Part shown: one piece after another, positions 9,149 to 17,746 of the stretch
How the letters are laid out: every line of letters starts with the position of its first letter
Numbering within the stretch: position 1 is the first letter of the stretch
Assembly: GCA_035631615.1 (NCBI GenBank)
Contig: DASQIK010000036.1
Location: 1-17,746 of the forward strand
Reading direction: 5' to 3'
DNA length: 17,746 nt
Origin: UBA5189 sp035631615
GTDB lineage: Bacteria > Chloroflexota > Limnocylindria > Limnocylindrales > CSP1-4
Notes under the pieces: model-generated
What the model saw: only the letters and a program-made list of their open reading frames with translations
Told to the model about the DNA's origin: nothing
The model's database searches: none
Position numbers and translations under genes: made by a program

Positions 9149-11371
9149 CTAGGCCTTGGGCGCCTCGTCCTCGGCCGGCGCCTGATCGACGACCTCGGCC
9201 ACCGGCTCGGCGGCCGCCATCAGCTCTCCGGAAGCCACGGCCTCGGGCTCCGGCGCCTTGTCCGCCCCCGCCTCGCCGACGCTTTCGGCGAGCGCGTCCG
9301 CGACGGCCGCAGGAGCGTCGTCCGGGGCCGCCTTGACCGTCGCGTCGGGAGCAGCCTCGGCCGACGCGTCGGGAGCAGCCTCGGCCGCCGGAGCAGCCTC
9401 GGTGACCGGGGCCTCCTCGGTGACCGGGGCCTCCTCGGTGACCGGCTCCGCCGCGGCGGCGGGCGCGTTGTCAGCAACCTCGGCGGTGCTGGCTTCCGGC
9501 TCGTCGGTCGCACCGGCGTCGGCGTCGTCGCCCGCTTCCGCGCGAGCAAGCTGCTCGCGCACGCCCGCGAAGGCCGCCGCGAGCGTCGTGTCGATGCCAC
9601 CCTCGGGCTCCTGCACCGCGTCCGACGCGCTGTAGGTGCGGGTGCGCTCACGGTCGGGCCGAGGTCGGCGATCGCCGCGCTCGGCCCGCTCGGGGCGATC
9701 CGCGCGCGGCGCTGCGGCGCCGTCGGCCATCGGGCTCGGCTCGACCACGGACCGCGCTGGTGCACCTTCCTCGGCCTGCTTGAGGCTGAGGCCGAGGCGA
9801 TGCCGCTCGGAGTCCAGGCTGATGATCCGGAGCTTCAGCGACTGGCCCTCGTGGACGACGTCGCCCGGGTGGGCGACGCGCGCGTTCGAGAGCTCGCTGA
9901 TGTGGATCAAGCCCTCGAGGCCGTCGCGCACGCGCACGAACGCCCCGAAGTTGACGAGCTTGGTGACCGTGCCGTCGATGATGTCCCCGACCTTGAAGTC
10001 GGCCACCGTGGAGTGCCACGGGTCCGGCTGGAGCCGGCGGATCGACAGGCTGATGCGGCCACGCTCGTGGTTGATGTCGATGACCTCGGCCTCGACCTCT
10101 TCCCCGACGCGGTAGCCGCCCTCCGGGTTGTTGACCTTGTTCCACGAGAGCTCGCTCTTGTGGACCAGGCCGTCGATGCCGCCCAGGTCGACGAAGACGC
10201 CGAATGGCGCGATCGAGCGGACGTGGCCGGTGACCTTCTGGCCGACCTGGAGGCTGCTGAAGAGCTCGTCGCGCTTCTCGCGCCGCTCCTCGTACAGCGC
10301 CACCTTCTCGGACAGGATCAGGCGGTTCGCCTTGCGGTTGACCTCGAGGATCTTGAGCCGCAGCTTCCGGCCGACGAAGGGCTGGAGCTTCTCCGCGATC
10401 TCCTGGGCCGCATCACGCGGCTGGTCGTTCTGGGGCCGGCGCGGGAAGTCGACGATCTGGCTGATCGGTACGAAGCCGCGGATGCCGCAGTCGACGATGA
10501 GGCCGCCCTTGTTGTGGTCGATGACCGGGGCCTCGATGATGACGCCCGCCTCGAACTGCTCCTGCATCGAGCGCCACTTGCGCTCGAGGCCGGCGCGCCG
10601 CAGCGACAGGACAACGTGGCCCTCGGGCGACTCCGGCTGCAGGACGTAGACGAGGACCGTGTCGCCGACGTTCAGCGCCGGCTGGCTCTCGGTGTTGCGA
10701 CCAAACAGCTCCCGATTGCTGACGACGCCCTCGCTCTTCGCGCCGATGTCGACCAGGATCTCGTCCTTGTCGATGCGCACGACGGAGCCTTCGACCACGT
10801 CGCCGTGCTTGAAGCTCTTGATGTCGGCGTCCTGCTCGGCGAGGAGCTCCTCCATCGTCGTCGGCTCCGGTCCGGTCGGAGCGGCGGGCTTGGGCGCGGG
10901 CGCCGGAGCAGCCGCTTCCGGCTCGGTGGGGGATGTCTCGGGCTCGGTGGGGGATGTCTCGGGCTCGGTGGCGACTGTCGCGTGCTCGGCCGCGGGAGCC
11001 ACGCTCTCCGGCTCTGCGGGTTCGGGCGCCGGCTCGGCGCGATCGGCCGTCGGGCCAGCGTTTGCTGGCTCCACCGCGGCGGCGGGCTCGACCTCGGGGG
11101 GCGCCATCTCGGACGCGGGGGTTGCGACGTCCGCCTCGGGCGCCGCGGCCTCCGCGACCGGCGCTTCGGCGGCGGCCGCGACCGGCGCGGGATCGGGCTC
11201 GGGGTCGCTGGTCATCGCGGGTGCATCGCTGCCCGGTGCCTGGGTCTCGAGGCTCGGGCTGGTGGCGGGCTCGTCGGCGACGGCCACCGTGCCGACGGGT
11301 GCTTCGGATGTCGGGGCCCCGGCGGACGCCTCGGCCGGCGGCATCGACCCGCCCTGTTGCTCTTCGGTCAA
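9149..11371 (-). CDS. rpsA: 30S ribosomal protein S1 with long acidic N- and C-terminal tails
   Basis: Predicted S1, the RNA-binding protein of the small subunit that helps mRNA docking. The 740-residue product has four S1 (OB-fold) repeats at about 187-258, 275-358, 375-446 and 461-533. They are flanked by an Ala/Pro/Glu-rich N-terminal tail (1-172) and a C-terminal tail with a basic Arg-rich patch (555-580) followed by an Ala/Glu/Asp-rich end. The start is a TTG at 11369-11371, preceded by AGGAG with a 6-nt spacing, the clearest ribosome binding site in the window. An ATG at codon 10 is a weaker alternative. The leader holds an 11-bp hairpin (11409-11433). Short tandem DNA repeats lie in both tails. 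Function as S1 follows from the four repeats; the role of the tails is unknown. Confidence 0.94.
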   Translation of the reverse strand: MTEEQQGGSMPPAEASAGAPTSEAPVGTVAVADEPATSPSLETQAPGSDAPAMTSDPEPDPAPVAAAAEAPVAEAAAPEADVATPASEMAPPEVEPAAAVEPANAGPTADRAEPAPEPAEPESVAPAAEHATVATEPETSPTEPETSPTEPEAAAPAPAPKPAAPTGPEPTTMEELLAEQDADIKSFKHGDVVEGSVVRIDKDEILVDIGAKSEGVVSNRELFGRNTESQPALNVGDTVLVYVLQPESPEGHVVLSLRRAGLERKWRSMQEQFEAGVIIEAPVIDHNKGGLIVDCGIRGFVPISQIVDFPRRPQNDQPRDAAQEIAEKLQPFVGRKLRLKILEVNRKANRLILSEKVALYEERREKRDELFSSLQVGQKVTGHVRSIAPFGVFVDLGGIDGLVHKSELSWNKVNNPEGGYRVGEEVEAEVIDINHERGRISLSIRRLQPDPWHSTVADFKVGDIIDGTVTKLVNFGAFVRVRDGLEGLIHISELSNARVAHPGDVVHEGQSLKLRIISLDSERHRLGLSLKQAEEGAPARSVVEPSPMADGAAAPRADRPERAERGDRRPRPDRERTRTYSASDAVQEPEGGIDTTLAAAFAGVREQLARAEAGDDADAGATDEPEASTAEVADNAPAAAAEPVTEEAPVTEEAPVTEAAPAAEAAPDASAEAAPDATVKAAPDDAPAAVADALAESVGEAGADKAPEPEAVASGELMAAAEPVAEVVDQAPAEDEAPKA
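9341..9445 (-). repeat. Tandem repeats in the rpsA 3' region (24-bp and 18-bp periods)
   Basis: A 23-nt unit (9341-9363) recurs identically at 9365-9387, a 24-nt period. Then an 18-nt unit starting CTCGGTGACCGGGG recurs at 9398, 9416 and 9434 (last copy partial). They encode Ala/Pro/Asp and PVTEEA repeats of the acidic C-terminal tail. Both periods are multiples of three, so the frame is kept. Confidence 0.85.
10920..10971 (-). repeat. 21-bp tandem repeat in the rpsA 5' region
   Basis: Two identical 21-nt units (10920-10940 and 10941-10961) and a third partial copy (10962-10971) encode the repeat EPETSPT in the N-terminal tail of S1. Being in frame, copy-number change would vary only tail length. 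Confidence 0.85.
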
Positions 11372-11376
11372 TTGAT

Positions 11377-11384
11377 TCTCCTGC
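11377..11384 (-). promoter_or_regulatory. Strong ribosome binding site deciding the rpsA TTG start
   Basis: On the minus strand CAGGAG is followed by AATCAA and then TTG. The 6-nt gap is ideal, and the site matches the anti-Shine-Dalgarno CCTCCT seen at the 16S 3' end in this same window. It is why the TTG was preferred to the ATG nine codons later. Confidence 0.75.
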
Positions 11385-11408
11385 AGTCGAGCTCCGTCGG
11401 AATCGAAA

Positions 11409-11433
11409 CGGCCCGAGCGCTCCGCTCAGGCCG
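11409..11433 (-). promoter_or_regulatory. Hairpin in the rpsA leader, possible attenuator or S1-binding structure
   Basis: The minus-strand RNA folds as CGGCCUGAGCG-GAG-CGCUCGGGCCG: eleven pairs including one G-U, with a 3-nt loop. Read on the plus strand the same position is a C-A mismatch, so the structure suits minus-strand RNA. It is followed by UUUCGAUU, a poor U-run, and ends 37 nt before the rpsA start. It could be a weak terminator or a regulatory stem; which one is not decided by sequence. Confidence 0.5.
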
Positions 11434-11542
11434 TCGGTCTGCGATCAAGTGGTCCGTCGGATGGTGGGGCCGCGGTCCGCTCCTTCGAAGTCGAGTCGGG
11501 ATGAGCGTGGCAATCTGCAGTTCCGCCCCGAAAGGCCGACGG

Positions 11543-11572
11543 AGTCTAGCACGCACGCGCACGCGGCTACAA
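11543..11572 (-). promoter_or_regulatory. Weak candidate promoter for rpsA
   Basis: On the minus strand TAGACT (11543-11548) lies 18 nt after TTGTAG (11567-11572). The -10 matches four of six bases and the -35 three of six. If used, the rpsA leader would be about 165 nt. Its -35 overlaps the -10 proposed for the divergent glycosylase gene. The match is weak. Confidence 0.3.
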
Positions 11573-11573
11573 T
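11568..11573 (+). promoter_or_regulatory. -10 element of a probably leaderless glycosylase gene
   Basis: TACAAT matches the -10 consensus at five of six positions. It ends 9 nt before the GTG start codon, so transcription would begin about 3 nt before the gene. No Shine-Dalgarno is present in the bases between. No convincing -35 is visible. This spacing is typical of leaderless genes in GC-rich bacteria. Confidence 0.5.
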
Positions 11574-11582
11574 CTCGCGGCC

Positions 11583-12455
11583 GTGCCCGAGCTGCCCGAC
11601 CTGGCGATCGTCGCGGACGCCCTCCACGCTGCGCTCGCCGGACGCCCGATCGTGCGCGCCGAGGCGCCCGCTCCTCTCGCCCTGCGCGGAACGCCGGCCG
11701 AGCTCGCCGCGCTCGTCGGGCAGCAGCTGCGCGAGGTTCGCCGCCGGGGCAAGTTCATCCGCCTCGAGCTCGACCGCGATCGGATCCTCGTCAACGCCAT
11801 GCTGACCGGGCGGTTCCAGCTCGCGGCACCGGGCGACAAGCGGCCGGCGAGCACCGCGGTCGTCCTCGCATTTGGAGCACGAGCGCGGGTGCCGCGCGAC
11901 GCCGCGCCGTGGACCCGTGGCGCCGCGTGGCTCCCCGCGAACGACGCCGAGGCGGAGATCCGCTACCGCGATCCGAGCCAGATGGGCAAGGTCTACCTCG
12001 TTCCGGCAGGCGTCGCCCGCGCCGTTCCGGGCCTCGAGGATGACCAGGGCCCGGATGCAGACGCCCTGGACCTGACCGTGGACGTCTGGCGGCAGCGGGT
12101 CCGAAGGCATCCGGGCGAGCTGAAGTCGCTCCTGCGCAACCAGGCCTTCGTGGCCGGGATCGGCAATGCCTACAGCGACGAGATCCTGCATGCCGCCAAG
12201 CTGAGCCCGATGCGTCGCAGGTCGTCCCTCGCTCCCGAGGAGGTGGACGCGCTGTATACGGCGACGCGCTCCACGCTCGGCAATGCCATCGGGATCCTCC
12301 GAGAGCGGGTGCCGCCCACGTTCGAACGGCAGGTGCGGGACTTCCTCGCGGTCCACCTGCGCGGCGGCGAGGCCTGCCCGCGTTGCGGCACGCGGCTGAC
12401 CCAGATCAGCTCACGCGGCGAGGTCACCACCTGGTGCCGGGGCTGCCAGCGCTGA
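11583..12455 (+). CDS. Fpg/Nei-family DNA glycosylase (formamidopyrimidine-DNA glycosylase-like)
   Basis: Predicted bifunctional base-excision repair glycosylase/AP lyase for oxidised bases. The 290-residue product starts with PELPD after the initiator, giving the catalytic Pro2 and Glu3. Lys57 lies in RRRGKF as expected. The helix-two-turn-helix motif contains VAGIGNAYSDE (190-200). A C-terminal zinc finger has C265, C268, C285 and C288. The usual DPRRFG wedge motif reads DPSQMG (130-135), and about 20 extra residues precede it, so substrate preference may differ from classical Fpg (MutM); an Nei-like role is possible. The start is a GTG just after a -10 element. It is the only plus-strand gene, divergent from rpsA and convergent with the LysM gene, the two stop codons being 4 nt apart. 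Confidence 0.9.
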   Translation: MPELPDLAIVADALHAALAGRPIVRAEAPAPLALRGTPAELAALVGQQLREVRRRGKFIRLELDRDRILVNAMLTGRFQLAAPGDKRPASTAVVLAFGARARVPRDAAPWTRGAAWLPANDAEAEIRYRDPSQMGKVYLVPAGVARAVPGLEDDQGPDADALDLTVDVWRQRVRRHPGELKSLLRNQAFVAGIGNAYSDEILHAAKLSPMRRRSSLAPEEVDALYTATRSTLGNAIGILRERVPPTFERQVRDFLAVHLRGGEACPRCGTRLTQISSRGEVTTWCRGCQR

Positions 12456-12459
12456 ACCG

Positions 12460-13299
12460 CTAGCGCGTCGGGATCTTCAGGATCTGCCCGATGTGGAGCG
12501 TGGTCGTGACAGTGATGCCGTTGAGGTCGGCGATCGCGCGGGACGTCGTGCCATACCTGGCCGCGATCGCGCTGAGGGTGTCGCCGGACTTGACCGTGTA
12601 GTTCGTGTAGGCGACCGACGGGCTTGGCGTGCCGCTCGAGCGCGCGGTCGGCTGAGTGGTCGCTCCGGTCGTGGGCGGCGTCGAGGTCGGGCCCGCCGAG
12701 GCCGGCTCGGTGGCCGATGGCGATGAGGCCGCGGCCGATGCGGGCGCGGCCGTTGCCGTGGCCGGGGTCGGGCTGCCCTCCACGGCGGCCGGGCTCGTCG
12801 GCCGGAGGCCGCTGGCCGCGAGCACGAGCAGGGTCACCACGAGGATCACGGCCGGGATGGCGGGCCAGCGACTGCGATCGAGCAGGAGCCCGAGGACCCG
12901 GGTGCGAATGCCGCCCGACTCTTCGATGATCGTCGTCGTTCGGGCCAGGCCCCAACGCGTCGTTCGATCGCCGCCACCTGCGAGCGGCCCGAGCCGCGCT
13001 CCTCGCGCTGCCAGCGATGCCTGGAGGGTCGCGCAGGTCAGATGGGCGGCAGTCAGGCACAGGCGCGCCTGCTTCTCCGGCGAGAGCGGCGCCGGCGGGG
13101 TGACCGCGCCGCAGCGATGGGCGCGGGACGGCACATCGAGGCGCCAGCCACCCGCCTCCGCGACGAGGAACGGACACCCGCGCAGGGGCGCCTGGATCGT
13201 CGACGAGGCGGCCTCGGAAGCATGCGGTTCTGCGGATCGGCGGGGCTCGGCGGCGACCTTGGCGGCTTCCGGCGTGGCCTGATCCATCGGCGGCAGCAT
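12460..13299 (-). CDS. Single-pass membrane protein with N-terminal Cys/His motif and C-terminal LysM domain
   Basis: The 279-residue product has no named homologue that I recognise. Residues 42-89 hold a Cys/His pattern: C42, then H61-x-C63, then C81, H86 and C89, which could bind a metal or an Fe-S cluster. One hydrophobic segment spans about 145-165. A Pro/Ser/Thr/Ala-rich linker follows (166-230), then a LysM domain (232-277; YTVKSGDTLSAIAARYG) that would bind peptidoglycan. The layout suggests the Cys/His part is in the cytoplasm and LysM outside. The start is uncertain: TTG 13305, ATG 13299 or ATG 13287, none with a Shine-Dalgarno. TATGCT just before ATG 13287 could be a -10 for a leaderless start there. 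The gene lies 45 nt after the 5S gene on the same strand. Its function is unknown; a cell-wall sensing or anchoring role is a guess. Confidence 0.85.
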   Translation of the reverse strand: MLPPMDQATPEAAKVAAEPRRSAEPHASEAASSTIQAPLRGCPFLVAEAGGWRLDVPSRAHRCGAVTPPAPLSPEKQARLCLTAAHLTCATLQASLAARGARLGPLAGGGDRTTRWGLARTTTIIEESGGIRTRVLGLLLDRSRWPAIPAVILVVTLLVLAASGLRPTSPAAVEGSPTPATATAAPASAAASSPSATEPASAGPTSTPPTTGATTQPTARSSGTPSPSVAYTNYTVKSGDTLSAIAARYGTTSRAIADLNGITVTTTLHIGQILKIPTR

Positions 13300-13317
13300 A
13301 GCCAACCGGGCTGGTCG

Positions 13318-13331
13318 GGCGAAACTTCGCC
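13318..13331 (-). terminator. Small hairpin after the 5S rRNA, weak terminator candidate
   Basis: The minus strand reads GGCGA-AGTT-TCGCC, a perfect 5-bp stem with a 4-nt loop, about 14 nt downstream of the 5S gene. No T-run follows. It may be a weak terminator or processing stem, or chance. No better terminator is seen between 5S and the LysM gene. Confidence 0.25.
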
Positions 13332-13344
13332 GGAATGCACAAGA

Positions 13345-13462
13345 TCCTGGCGACGACCTATTTTCCCGAAAGGCTGCCCTCTCAGTATCTTCGGCGCTGG
13401 AGAGCTTGACTTCCGTGTTCGGGATGGGAACGGGTATGGCCTCTCCGCTAGCGTCACCAGGA
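13345..13462 (-). rRNA. rrf: 5S ribosomal RNA
   Basis: The minus strand begins TCCTGGTGACGCTAGCGGAG and contains ACCCGTTCCCATCCCGAACA, the well known 5S core. It ends CGCCAGGA, which pairs with the 5' end to form helix I. The pairing extends two more bases on each side (GATCCTGG with CCAGGATC), so the ends are good to a few bases. Length is about 118 nt, normal for the family. It is the last RNA gene of the operon. Confidence 0.96.
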
Positions 13463-13494
13463 TCCTGCTGCTGGATGTGATCGGCTGCGTCCGT

Positions 13495-13515
13495 GCGCTC
13501 GAACGGTTCGAGCGC
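13495..13515 (-). other. Hairpin in the 23S-5S spacer
   Basis: GCGCTCGAAC and GTTCGAGCGC are perfect 10-nt reverse complements separated by one base, giving in practice an 8-bp stem with a 5-nt loop. It stands in the 147-nt spacer between 23S and 5S and probably separates or marks the two for processing. No T-run is present, so it is not an obvious terminator. Confidence 0.5.
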
Positions 13516-13590
13516 GGGCGCCGAGAAGCGATCGTCGATCTCGTTGTGTTGCTTGGGATCCGATATCCCGATTCGATCAGTCCTCTGACC

Positions 13591-13609
13591 CTGGGTCAGA
13601 AGCTGAAGT

Positions 13610-13617
<8 letters not shown>
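13591..13617 (-). other. 3' arm of the 23S rRNA processing stem
   Basis: This segment pairs with 16664-16691 across the whole 23S gene: GCTTGACC with GGTCAAGC (8 bp), TCAGC with GCTGA (5 bp) and CTGACCCAG with CTGGGTCAG (9 bp), with small internal loops between. Such stems are the usual RNase III substrate for releasing pre-23S. The segment CTGACCCTGGGTCAG (13585-13599) can also fold on itself. Confidence 0.7.
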
Positions 13618-16663
<3,046 letters not shown>

Positions 16664-16671
<8 letters not shown>

Positions 16672-16691
16672 CCCTCAGCGTCCTGACCCAG
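16664..16691 (-). other. 5' arm of the 23S rRNA processing stem
   Basis: The upstream partner of 13591-13617. On the minus strand it reads CTGGGTCAG, GAC, GCTGA, GGG, GGTCAAGC; the 9-, 5- and 8-nt blocks are exact reverse complements of the blocks at the other end of the 23S gene. The last block is the start of mature 23S helix 1. Confidence 0.7.
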
Positions 16692-16800
16692 CGGTCACGG
16701 ACAGAGGGAATCGTTCTATCGGAATTCTTCGTACAACACGGCGAAATCGAAGATCATTCTTCTCTTTTGCCGATCACTATTCCAGTTGGTAAGGTGCGCC

Positions 16801-16866
16801 CCGCTCGAGGCGGAGCTCGGGCCTTGCGGCCCCCAGCGGTCCGCTGGTCGGTGGCCTCCCGGGAGG
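16801..16866 (-). other. Cluster of four hairpins in the tRNA-Ala/23S spacer
   Basis: Four short inverted repeats follow one another: CCGC/GCGG (16801-16813), GGGCC/GGCCC (16819-16832, with a GCAA loop on the minus strand), CCAGCGG/CCGCTGG (16833-16847) and the palindrome CCTCCCGGGAGG (16855-16866). They fill the part of the 245-nt spacer nearest tRNA-Ala. The remainder (16692-16800) is less GC-rich than its surroundings and shows no clear structure or gene. Confidence 0.5.
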
Positions 16867-16916
16867 GGAGGGCACGGATCAGAGGAGCGCTCTCAAGGGC
16901 GAGCGATGCGACGAGT

Positions 16917-16992
16917 TGGTGGAGACGAGGAGACTCGAACTCCTGACCCTCTCCTTGCAAAGGAGATGCTCTACCAGCTGAGCTACGTCCCC
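16917..16992 (-). tRNA. tRNA-Ala (anticodon TGC)
   Basis: A 76-nt cloverleaf with encoded CCA. The acceptor arms GGGGACG and CGTCTCC pair with a G3-U70 wobble, the identity mark for alanyl-tRNA synthetase. The anticodon stem CTCCT/AGGAG encloses loop TTTGCAA, giving TGC. It lies 17 nt after tRNA-Ile in the 16S-23S spacer, the common Ile-Ala arrangement. Confidence 0.98.
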
Positions 16993-17009
16993 AGGCTCCC
17001 GACGGGAGG

Positions 17010-17086
17010 TGGTGGGCGTTTCTGGACTCGAACCAGAGACCTCTGCCTTATCAGGGCAGTGCTCTAACCAGCTGAGCTAAACGCCC
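17010..17086 (-). tRNA. tRNA-Ile (anticodon GAT)
   Basis: A 77-nt cloverleaf with encoded CCA. The acceptor arms GGGCGTT and AACGCCC pair fully. The anticodon stem CTGCC/GGCAG encloses loop CTGATAA, giving GAT (reads ATC/ATT). It is the first tRNA after 16S rRNA in the operon. Confidence 0.98.

Positions 17087-17746
<660 letters not shown>

Noticed and set aside
9128..12043. Plus-strand open frame of about 970 codons opposite rpsA and running into the glycosylase gene
   Set aside because: It is antisense to rpsA, then overlaps the glycosylase in another frame. Its composition (Arg/Leu/Asp/Gly runs) is that of a shadow frame.

Overview
This is a GC-rich bacterial housekeeping region. Nearly every gene lies on the minus strand, so the transcriptional order runs from high to low coordinates. 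The gene set and protein flavour fit Chloroflexota (perhaps a Limnocylindria/Ellin6529-like lineage), with Actinobacteriota as second choice: EF-Tu N-terminus, the clpC-radA-yacL-ispF-cysS-rlmB order, a four-repeat ribosomal protein S1 with long acidic tails, GTG/TTG starts, and a Cys/His-plus-LysM membrane protein. The phylum call is inference; the 16S tail in the window could test it.

Layout, right to left. (1) 17746-13345: an rRNA operon on the minus strand: the 3' end of 16S rRNA (the rest is outside the window), a structured spacer of about 416 nt, tRNA-Ile(GAT), tRNA-Ala(TGC), a second hairpin-rich spacer, a full 23S rRNA (about 3.06 kb) and 5S rRNA. (2) 13299-12460: a membrane protein with an unusual N-terminal Cys/His motif and an outside LysM domain, directly downstream of the 5S gene. 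(3) 11583-12455, the only plus-strand gene: an Fpg/Nei-family DNA glycosylase, probably leaderless, convergent with the LysM gene. (4) 11371-9149: ribosomal protein S1 with a TTG start, a strong Shine-Dalgarno and a long leader holding an 11-bp hairpin. (5) 9041-491: clpC, radA, yacL (PIN-TRAM membrane protein), ispF, cysS and rlmB. The clpC/radA, yacL/ispF, ispF/cysS and cysS/rlmB junctions are tight, the last two being 4-nt ATGA overlaps. (6) 474-1: a good minus-strand promoter, tRNA-Thr(TGT), tRNA-Thr(GGT) and the start of tuf (EF-Tu), the same tRNA-Thr/tuf linkage seen in Escherichia coli thrU-thrT-tufB.

Together these genes serve translation (rRNA, tRNA, EF-Tu, S1, CysRS, rRNA 2'-O-methylation), protein quality control (ClpC), DNA repair and recombination (RadA, Fpg), RNA metabolism (YacL) and isoprenoid precursor synthesis (IspF). 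Compared with the classic Firmicutes cluster, ispD and disA are missing here. I see no mobile elements, CRISPR array, defence system or recent insertion. The points most worth a second look are the Cys/His domain of the LysM protein, the rpsA leader, the divergent active-site region of IspF, the altered glycosylase wedge motif and the structured rRNA spacers.
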